DNA from: Bacteroidales bacterium
GTDB lineage: Bacteria > Bacteroidota > Bacteroidia > Bacteroidales > UBA932
Length of the DNA: 18,822 nt
Reading direction: 5' to 3'
NCBI GenBank assembly: GCA_024695285.1
Contig: JAILIM010000105.1
Location: forward strand, 1 to 18,822
Shown here: piece by piece, positions 1-5,026 of the stretch
How positions within the stretch are numbered: position 1 is the stretch's first letter
How the letters are laid out: the number at the start of each line of letters is the position of its first letter
Notes under the pieces: generated by a model
Seen by the model: only the letters and a program-made list of their open reading frames with translations
Databases searched by the model: none
What the model was told of the DNA's origin: nothing
Translations under genes and position numbers: made by a program

Positions 1-113
1 TCCAGATCGACTATGTGAATCCCTACAACAACAAGCAGATGTCCGTGCTCCTTCACACCAAGGAACAACCCGAAGTGACCGAACTACTCGACATCATCTC
101 GGAAAACTGCTGA
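1..113 (+). CDS. C-terminal end of an unidentified protein (5' end outside window)
   Basis: An open frame enters from the left edge and stops at TGA 111-113. It gives about 36 residues reading IDYVNPYNNKQMSVLL then HTKEQPEVTELLDIISENC. The composition (Glu/Leu/Asp-rich helix at the end, normal codon choice) looks coding. No recognisable motif is left, so I assign no family. Hairpins that could end its transcript follow within 100 bp, which supports a real gene end here. Confidence is moderate for coding and nil for function. Confidence 0.6.
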   Translation, partial: QIDYVNPYNNKQMSVLLHTKEQPEVTELLDIISENC

Positions 114-147
114 AATGGGTGTCCCATTGCGGAAAACAGGATAATCA

Positions 148-214
148 CTCCGGTTTCGGAGCGATTTTGTCAGTTTCACTCCCGAATGGCCAATTAATCG
201 GCCAAACGGGAGTG
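148..214. terminator. Two hairpins downstream of the first gene, probable terminator region
   Basis: The first hairpin is CTCCG-GTTT-CGGAG (148-161), followed by a T-rich stretch. The second is larger: CACTCCCG (177-184) pairs with CGGGAGTG (207-214), and an inner TGGCC/GGCCA stem is separated from the outer stem by a 2x2 AA/AA internal loop. It is followed by ATTTCTTTATTAT. The position 35-100 nt after the stop codon fits intrinsic termination. The near-symmetry means it could work on either strand. Confidence 0.55.
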
Positions 215-431
215 ATTTCTTTATTATCGCTCCCAACTGACCTCCCGTTTTATACAAACCGCTGCCATTCAACGATATACCGAATCCAAGTTGGGGTAAA
301 TGCCCGCACTTGGAATTAATAATGGGCTGTGTGCCAAAGAATTACATTTTACGGCCACGCCCGTACACCTGGTTTCAGTTATTATTTATGCGTGAGTAGT
401 AACTGGTTGGTTGATAGAGAATTGCAAATAT
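215..431. other. Intergenic stretch without a supported gene
   Basis: Short open frames overlap this stretch on both strands (about 66 and 62 codons). They run through the hairpins, have unremarkable composition and no recognisable protein character, so I do not call them. The DNA is more AT-rich than its surroundings. No clear promoter pair was seen. The stretch lies between the terminator hairpins and the structured repeat that precedes tRNA-Ser. Confidence 0.5.
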
Positions 432-679
432 CCGATTGCGCTCCCGGATGCAATCGGGTTTGGGTAAAGTGCTGCTGCTGAATTACTTACTGATCACGGC
501 TTGATGTGCAGAAGAGGGATTAGCTCGGTCTCCGGGAGAAGTGTTCGGAGGCCGAAGGCCGACAGAGGGGATAGCTGCGTAGCAGCGGAAGGGGAACCTT
601 CCCCTTCTCCCCTGGGGGTGCAGTGGGATAATAGTTGAAGGTGCCAATTGGCACCTTCAATCCCTCTTCCGGAGCGGAG
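432..679. repeat. tRNA-adjacent multi-hairpin repeat, copy 1 (next to tRNA-Ser)
   Basis: This is a non-coding element made of ordered hairpins. CCGATTG (432-438) pairs with CAATCGG (451-457). CGGCTTGATG lies at 497-506. GCTGC-GTA-GCAGC lies at 574-586. AAGGGGAA-CC-TTCCCCTT lies at 589-606. The block CCCCTGGGGGTGC is at 609-621. A perfect 26-bp palindrome lies at 635-660, with arms TTGAAGGTGCC and GGCACCTTCAA around AATT. The same parts in the same order occur beside tRNA-Pro (15404-15647), with a 35-nt offset from the GCTGC/GCGGC hairpin to the CCCCTGGGGG block in both. On the - strand the element lies directly behind the tRNA 3' end, so it could be a transcribed trailer/terminator or a mobile repeat that targets tRNA ends. 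Confidence 0.7.
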
Positions 680-695
680 CGGAGGAAGAGGGATT
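659..695. repeat. Inverted copy of the tRNA-Ser 3' end
   Basis: AATCCCTCTTCC (659-670) is the exact reverse complement of GGAAGAGGGATT (684-695), which lies inside the tRNA-Ser gene and covers part of its T arm and acceptor stem. The arms are 12 bp with a 13-nt spacer. In the primary transcript the tRNA 3' end could pair with this trailer instead of closing the cloverleaf. A further direct copy of GAAGAGGGATT lies at 511-521. Confidence 0.75.
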
Positions 696-764
696 CGAAC
701 CCCCGGAACGTTGCCGTTCAACAGTTTTCAAGACTGCCGCCATCGACCACTCGGCCATTCCTCC
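680..764 (-). tRNA. tRNA-Ser(UGA)
   Basis: The reverse complement starts GGAGGAATGGCCGAGTGG and folds as a class II tRNA. The acceptor GGAGGAA pairs with TTCCTCC (681-687), with discriminator G at 680 as is usual for serine. The anticodon loop CTTGAAA gives UGA (complement of TCA at 728-730). There is a long variable arm (GAACGGCAACGTTC) and a T loop with GGTTCGAATCC. CCA is not encoded. A good promoter lies just upstream. Confidence 0.95.
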
Positions 765-774
765 ATTGGAGTTG

Positions 775-804
775 CAAAGGTAGAAAAAATATTCTAATTA
801 TCAA
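775..804 (-). promoter_or_regulatory. Bacteroidetes promoter of tRNA-Ser
   Basis: On the - strand TACCTTTG (782 down to 775) is a perfect TAnnTTTG -7 box. TTG at 804-802 lies 19 nt upstream as the -33 element. Transcription would start about 5-10 nt before the tRNA. The -33 box overlaps the stop codon of the upstream lipoprotein gene. Confidence 0.8.
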
Positions 805-1391
805 TCGGCTTTTATATAGTCCTGGAGCCTCTCCTTTATTCGGTGCGAGGGGATACTGTTTTTGCAGCAGAGAATGCGGCCGTTCCGGAACCGGTAGAGT
901 TCCTGGGTGTCGGGGTCCAGGCAGTCGGCTTCGAAGAACACTTCGAAACACTCATGGTTTTTGAGCCCGTCAAGGTTGAAGTACGCTTCCCATTCTCCTG
1001 ACATTTCGCATAGGTGCCCGTATTTGTTGACTACGCGAAAGTCCTGTATCGGATACGTTTTATGCTGAATGAATATGCCCGCCTCACTTGTCAGCTTAAA
1101 AAACAGTCCTTTCGAAAATAGGGTGGGCGTGTCGGCGTTGAAGCTGATGTCCAGGAATTTGTCATTATTAATCCACCTCTGGGTGAACGATACGTAGCCG
1201 TCCAACGGAATACCCGTGGATGTGTGCTTGTAATCTTCACCGTTCAGGGTGAACGTCACCTGGTAGTTCGGCTCCAGTATGTTCGGTGCGTCCAGAATAA
1301 CGTCTTTGACCAATTCAAGCGGACTGTAAAGGCATGAGCTCACCCCTGGCAGAAGGGCGAGAAGCAACATTATTCTGGCAAAGAATCTCAT
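801..1391 (-). CDS. Small lipoprotein of unknown function, third of three related copies
   Basis: A predicted membrane-anchored lipoprotein of 196 residues. The N terminus MRFFARIMLLLALLPGVSSC is a type II signal peptide with its lipobox cysteine at residue 20. A longer reading from TTG at 1400 exists, but the ATG at 1391 starts directly at the signal peptide. The body is a Phe/Tyr-rich beta-type sequence. It shares an arrangement with the two upstream genes: an F-I-Q-H-K-T-Y-P-I-Q-D segment, then C-E-M-S-G-E-W, then an E-V-F-F strand and R-N-G-R-I near the end. It lies 5 nt behind the previous gene, so it is cotranscribed. I do not recognise a named family. It is the most diverged of the three copies. 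Confidence 0.8.
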   Translation of the reverse strand: MRFFARIMLLLALLPGVSSCLYSPLELVKDVILDAPNILEPNYQVTFTLNGEDYKHTSTGIPLDGYVSFTQRWINNDKFLDISFNADTPTLFSKGLFFKLTSEAGIFIQHKTYPIQDFRVVNKYGHLCEMSGEWEAYFNLDGLKNHECFEVFFEADCLDPDTQELYRFRNGRILCCKNSIPSHRIKERLQDYIKAD

Positions 1392-1396
1392 AATTC

Positions 1397-1969
1397 TCAA
1401 TACTTGTAGATGTAGTAGGCAAAATCTCCCGCGGACATTTTATTGACTACATTCCGCTTGAAGATCAGTTGCCCGTTACTGATTTCCTTCATGGTGCCGT
1501 CCTGATTCACGGCCATGCAGTTGAAACGCACCGTGAAAGAACTATATGCACCAGACCCGTTCGGATAGATATACTGATTGTCCAGATACAGGGAATAAGT
1601 CCCCGACACGGCCTTCCATCCGTTTATTTCGAAGGTGCAGGCGTCGGAAATCGGGTAGCTGTGGTTGTTCACAAAATACTGATGAGTGCTGTCCAGGCAT
1701 AGCAGGACCCTGTCTTTCCATTCGAAGCGGAGCTGTGCAACCACCTCTCCGGCCTTTTCGTGAAACCCGAACTGGGGAATGGTGAATGTCTCCGTAGCTT
1801 TCTTGCCGGGGAAGAGGTTGTAGTTCAATTCTTTGCCGTCCACGGTGTAGAATAAATCGAAGAATGGTTCGTAGGCATACTGCAGAACCTCCGGGTCGAG
1901 GTAATTCTTCTTCGAACAGGAGCAGAAGGCCACAACTATGCAGAGCAATATGAATAATCTATTTTTCAT
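1397..1969 (-). CDS. Small lipoprotein of unknown function, second of three related copies
   Basis: A predicted lipoprotein of 190 residues. MKNRLFILLCIVVAFCSCSK is a signal peptide ending in a lipobox with cysteines at 17 and 19. The middle carries Y-F-V-N-N-H-S-Y-P-I-S-D and then W-K-A-V-S-G-T-Y-S-L, the same core as its neighbours. The end has a S-F-T-V-R-F strand followed by I-S-N-G-Q-L-I-F-K-R. The start overlaps the end of the upstream gene by 11 nt, which implies tight translational coupling. The fold is probably an all-beta extracytoplasmic domain (inference from alternating hydrophobic strands). The function is unknown. Confidence 0.82.
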   Translation of the reverse strand: MKNRLFILLCIVVAFCSCSKKNYLDPEVLQYAYEPFFDLFYTVDGKELNYNLFPGKKATETFTIPQFGFHEKAGEVVAQLRFEWKDRVLLCLDSTHQYFVNNHSYPISDACTFEINGWKAVSGTYSLYLDNQYIYPNGSGAYSSFTVRFNCMAVNQDGTMKEISNGQLIFKRNVVNKMSAGDFAYYIYKY

Positions 1970-2591
1970 ACAGTATCAAATCTCTATACACGTTGCTGTC
2001 GTTGAATCTCCTGCACACGGTGAGGAAGCCGTCTTTGACAGTCACCGTGTCCTTCGGGTGGTTCTGGGTGGAACTCCTTTCAATCTTGAGGTCGAAACAC
2101 AGGACATAGCGGTCCATGGGCCTTTCGGAAGCACGCCGGAAAGAAAAGGATCCCGACACGCACCTGAGACCTTTATTGATTTTCACCCAAGAAGGCTTTA
2201 CGGCTGCAGGGTCATCTTCCGGCCCCTTCTGAGGCAGGTCTGCATAGTCGATAAGCGGGTATTTCTGCCCTAAGTAGAAGAACGCATCGTAGCCGTGGAG
2301 GGTGAGCTGAAAAGTGCCGATTCCCACTCCGGGACCCGGATAGAAACTGAATTCATATCTTGCGCGGCGTATGGTATCGTTCACGCTCTCATATATAAAC
2401 TCCGCACCGGAGGCCCTGCTGTTGGTGTATGTGCCGAAGAAACCGTTGGACTCTTTCCCCATATCCTCATAGTACAGGCGGTCACGGTCGAATGTGTACT
2501 CGACCCTGTAGAATGTTTCGTCCTTGTATTTTTCCACGCATGAGCAGAAGCACAGGACAGCGGCAAACAGCAGAATATAACAATTGCGCAT
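1959..2591 (-). CDS. Small lipoprotein of unknown function, first of three related copies
   Basis: A predicted lipoprotein of 210 residues. The N terminus MRNCYILLFAAVLCFCSC is a lipoprotein signal with the acceptor cysteine near residue 18, followed by a charged V-E-K-Y-K-D-E stretch. I chose ATG 2591 over the in-frame GTG one codon upstream. The core F-Y-L-G-Q-K-Y-P-L-I-D-Y and then L-R-C-V-S-G-S-F-S-F aligns by eye with the two downstream genes, so the three arose by tandem duplication. It begins 54 nt after the phosphatase gene, probably in the same transcript, although a weak promoter in 2592-2645 (TATTTTTATTG on the - strand) cannot be excluded. No known family is recognised. Confidence 0.82.
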   Translation of the reverse strand: MRNCYILLFAAVLCFCSCVEKYKDETFYRVEYTFDRDRLYYEDMGKESNGFFGTYTNSRASGAEFIYESVNDTIRRARYEFSFYPGPGVGIGTFQLTLHGYDAFFYLGQKYPLIDYADLPQKGPEDDPAAVKPSWVKINKGLRCVSGSFSFRRASERPMDRYVLCFDLKIERSSTQNHPKDTVTVKDGFLTVCRRFNDSNVYRDLILYEK

Positions 2592-2645
2592 CACGCAATA
2601 AAAATACAGGGACAGTGAAAATCTTGCACCCCGGCGCAGGAAAAA

Positions 2646-4088
2646 TTATAAATCCAGGGCTGCGCGCGCTTCGGAGAGGATGTCGGAACAGTAGGAGACG
2701 AAGTCAGGCCAGCGGTAGAAGTGGTCTGCGAAGGGCTGGAGCTTGAGGTCCAGTGGCTCTTCGTTCAGCATCAGCATCACCAGCATGTCCTCTTCGGCGG
2801 GAGAAGCGGCGGTGCGGCGGGGGGCAAAGAGCACCATCTGGAAATTGGCGGCCATGGGCACGCGGGATGTGTCCCAGACCTTCCATGCATCTGCCGGGTC
2901 TTCTATTTCGGCGTCCCAGCCTTCCAGCTTCATCATTGCGAAAAGCGCCATCATGCAGCCGTCGTGGCCGAAACGCAGGCGGACGCGGACTCCGGCGGCC
3001 ATGTCGTCAGGCACGCGCTCCACAATGTCGCCCAGCACCGATTCCGAAAGGAAACAGCCCCTTTGGTTGCCGCCGGGCCAGCGGCCTTTCTCAGCGTAGA
3101 ATGAGTAATTCTGCAGTTTGCCGAGGTTCTGCAACTCTTCAGGACTGAATGCCCGGAACATACCGCAGTCATCCACCGGGCAGCTGAGGAGGTTCTGCGC
3201 GACCTCGAAGTAGATGCGTTCGAAGATGACAGGGTCGCTTATGCCGGAAATGTAGTCCGTGTCCTTTAACAGGCTGCTGCAGAAGGATTTCCAGTTCAGG
3301 ACGCTTTCGCAGTAGCGGTCGAACGCCGGGCGCCAGGGGGCTTGCTTGCCCTTCCATATCACATCCTCCGGAGTGGCGCGTGGATTTTCGATTACGTGCT
3401 GGTGGATGTGTCCCATTTCGCTGCGGGAGGCGTCGGAGTGGATCTGGAGCCGGGGCTCACGCTGCAGCAGCGCCTGCTCGCAATTGAGCATGGACAGCAT
3501 TGTGCGTTCGAAGTTGGTGGAGTTTGCTTCCACTCGGGAGCCGGGCTTGAAGAGGCGGGGGAAGTTGCTGACCATGCGGCCGGCGATCTGCCGGTGCTGC
3601 TTTGCGCCCAGCGGGGTAAGTTCCCCTTCGCGGTTCCTGAGAAGCGGCAGGATGGCGGAATAGCGGTGCCAGATGTCTTCGCCGAGTTCCGTGAGCATGC
3701 CGTCGCCGGCGGCGCGGGAAAGCACTTTTTCCAGTTCCAGATACGATCCTGCCGAGGGTAGGTAACGGGATCCGTGGCGTCCGTAGTGGCTAAGGTACAC
3801 CGGCACGTAGCCCCTCGGAGCCTTCGGCGCTGCCGCCACTTCCTCCGGATACAACCTCCCCGTTCCCATGAACCACGCTGAAGAAATTTCCGGTGCGGGA
3901 GAGGGTATGTCCTGCGAAACCGTGTCCACCCTCGGACACGTTAGAGGGAGGGGCCCACAAGCGGAGCGCAGTGGGAGGGATGAGCGTAGCGAAGTTTCGC
4001 AGGACATACCCTCTCCCGCACCGTTACAACACGCGGCGCAGAAGACAACTAAAATCAACGCTAAGTTAAGCAGCCTTCTTCTTATCAT
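2646..4088 (-). CDS. Histidine acid phosphatase (MINPP/phytase-like), lipoprotein signal, with an in-frame repeat insertion
   Basis: A branch-2 histidine phosphatase of 480 residues, likely exported, that hydrolyses phosphomonoesters; inositol polyphosphates are the likely but unproven substrate. The catalytic motif is R104-H105-G106 in SHYGRHGSRY. The downstream acid pair is H375-D376 in RFGHDG, in the C-terminal position expected for this family. MIRRRLLNLALILVVFCAACC is a signal peptide with lipobox cysteines at 20-21. Residues about 22-66 are encoded by a palindromic DNA element (separate entry) and have no counterpart expected in the family; typical sequence resumes at SSAWFMG and the YVPVYLSHYGRHG region. 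The gene overlaps the end of lspA by 23 nt. The catalytic half is intact, so it is probably functional despite the insertion. Confidence 0.88.
   Translation of the reverse strand: MIRRRLLNLALILVVFCAACCNGAGEGMSCETSLRSSLPLRSACGPLPLTCPRVDTVSQDIPSPAPEISSAWFMGTGRLYPEEVAAAPKAPRGYVPVYLSHYGRHGSRYLPSAGSYLELEKVLSRAAGDGMLTELGEDIWHRYSAILPLLRNREGELTPLGAKQHRQIAGRMVSNFPRLFKPGSRVEANSTNFERTMLSMLNCEQALLQREPRLQIHSDASRSEMGHIHQHVIENPRATPEDVIWKGKQAPWRPAFDRYCESVLNWKSFCSSLLKDTDYISGISDPVIFERIYFEVAQNLLSCPVDDCGMFRAFSPEELQNLGKLQNYSFYAEKGRWPGGNQRGCFLSESVLGDIVERVPDDMAAGVRVRLRFGHDGCMMALFAMMKLEGWDAEIEDPADAWKVWDTSRVPMAANFQMVLFAPRRTAASPAEEDMLVMLMLNEEPLDLKLQPFADHFYRWPDFVSYCSDILSEARAALDL
3891..4023. repeat. 133-bp palindromic element inserted in frame in the phosphatase gene
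   Basis: Perfect 30-bp inverted arms lie at 3891-3920 (starting CGGTGCGGGAGAGGG) and 3994-4023 (ending CCCTCTCCCGCACCG). The 73-bp interior carries two more hairpins: CGTGTCC-ACCCTC-GGACACG (3921-3940) and CCCAC...GTGGG (3954-3958 with 3971-3975). The reading frame of the host gene stays open through it and gives about 45 residues (GAGEGMSCETS through VSQDIPSPAP). It sits immediately after the lipoprotein signal, where a flexible linker tolerates insertion. No clear target duplication is visible. It resembles in concept the Rickettsia palindromic elements found inside genes, but no sequence relation is claimed. Confidence 0.9.
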
Positions 4089-4626
4089 CGGAAGCGAAGA
4101 AGCGCCACTGGAAAAGAATCAGGTAGAAAGCCCCTACCGTCACGCAGGAATCGGCGAAATTGAACACCGGGCTGAAGAACACCACCTCTCCGGCGGCGTT
4201 GTGGATGATAGGGAAGTAGAACATGTCCACCACCTTCCCGAACATCAGCGGGGCGTAGTCCCATATGATGCCGTAAAAAAGGCAGTCGATGATGTTGCCG
4301 AAGGCCCCTGCCGTGATGAGCGTAAGGCCCACGAGTACCCCTACGGGCGCATTGCCCTTCTTGTTCAGGGACGAAATCCACCAGATCAGCGCACCGCAGA
4401 GCACGATGCGGAACAGCGACAGGCAGAATTTGCCCACCGCGCCTCCGAATTTCATTCCGAAGGCCATTCCCTCGTTCTCCACGAAGCACAAGCGGAACCA
4501 GTTCCCGATCACGGGAATCTGCTCCCCGAGCGTCATATTGGTCTTGACCAGGTATTTGACAATCTGGTCAATGACCACGAGCGCCACACCAAGTATGATC
4601 AGCCTCGCACCCCTGGACACTTTCAT
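4066..4626 (-). CDS. lspA: Lipoprotein signal peptidase II
   Basis: LspA is an inner-membrane aspartyl protease that cleaves prolipoproteins before the lipidated cysteine. The length (186 residues) is slightly above the usual 160-170. Visible family motifs are the first membrane segment with D20 (VVIDQIVKYLV), N51-E-G-M-A-F-G, the first catalytic aspartate D114 in FGNIID, and the second, D159, in FNFADS. Four hydrophobic segments are seen (about 8-28, 67-85, 95-118, 160-176). The extra sequence before the second aspartate is common in Bacteroidetes versions. The start ATG overlaps the dksA-like stop as ATGA (4623-4626). The gene is followed by four predicted lipoprotein genes, the substrates of this enzyme. 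Confidence 0.96.
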   Translation of the reverse strand: MKVSRGARLIILGVALVVIDQIVKYLVKTNMTLGEQIPVIGNWFRLCFVENEGMAFGMKFGGAVGKFCLSLFRIVLCGALIWWISSLNKKGNAPVGVLVGLTLITAGAFGNIIDCLFYGIIWDYAPLMFGKVVDMFYFPIIHNAAGEVVFFSPVFNFADSCVTVGAFYLILFQWRFFASDDKKKAA

Positions 4627-5024
4627 TTGCGTCCGGACTTGGCGAGTTTTTCCTTGGCTTCAACTGTCAGCGTGGCGTGCGGGACAAGGCGCAGGCGCTC
4701 CTTGGGAATGAGCTTGCCGGTCTCGCGGCAGATGCCGTAGGTCTTGTTCTCGATACGCACGAGCGCAGCTTCCAGGTTCTGGATGAACTTGTACTGACGC
4801 TGGGCCAGCTGGCTTGCTTCCTCTTTGGAAAGCTGGGAAGCGCCGTCGTCCTCGACAGTCTTGAACGAGGGCGATGTGTCTTCGATGTCGTTGGTCCCGT
4901 TGTGCATGATCACGTAGCGGAGGGTATCATACTCCGCCCTGGCCTTGGCGAGCATCTTGTCGATGATCTCCTTGAACTCGGCCAGTTCCTCATCGGAATA
5001 ACGGGTTTTGGTTTCTTCTGCCAT
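4623..5024 (-). CDS. DksA/TraR-family protein lacking the zinc-finger cysteines
   Basis: A 133-residue DksA-like protein of the type usual in Bacteroidetes, probably binding RNA polymerase to adjust transcription (family knowledge). The N-terminal half forms a predicted coiled coil (about 11-40 and 66-95) with an acidic tip region D58-E-D-D around residues 46-61. The C-terminal globular part reads YGICRETGKLIPKERLRLVP. It keeps the DksA fold signature, but only C99 of the four zinc ligands remains; T102 and T120 occupy the next positions. The gene sits 2 nt after the ileS stop and overlaps lspA, so it is translated in step with both. Confidence 0.92.
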   Translation of the reverse strand: MAEETKTRYSDEELAEFKEIIDKMLAKARAEYDTLRYVIMHNGTNDIEDTSPSFKTVEDDGASQLSKEEASQLAQRQYKFIQNLEAALVRIENKTYGICRETGKLIPKERLRLVPHATLTVEAKEKLAKSGRK

Positions 5025-5026
5025 AA

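Noticed and set aside
84..319. Two overlapping short frames (about 62-66 codons, opposite strands) after the first gene
   Set aside because: They run through terminator-like hairpins, overlap each other, and the products show no protein-like pattern.
432..679. CRISPR array or riboswitch as explanation of the hairpin-rich region
   Set aside because: No regularly spaced direct repeats exist, and no known aptamer pattern was recognised; the parts match a second tRNA-linked copy instead.
3891..4023. Insertion sequence explanation for the inverted repeat
   Set aside because: The 73-bp interior is too short for a transposase and no target duplication is evident; a non-autonomous palindromic element fits better.
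3868..4740. Long + strand frame (290 codons) across lspA and the palindromic element
   Set aside because: It is the shadow of the lspA and dksA-like genes; the product is low-complexity His/Glu/Arg-rich with no family character.
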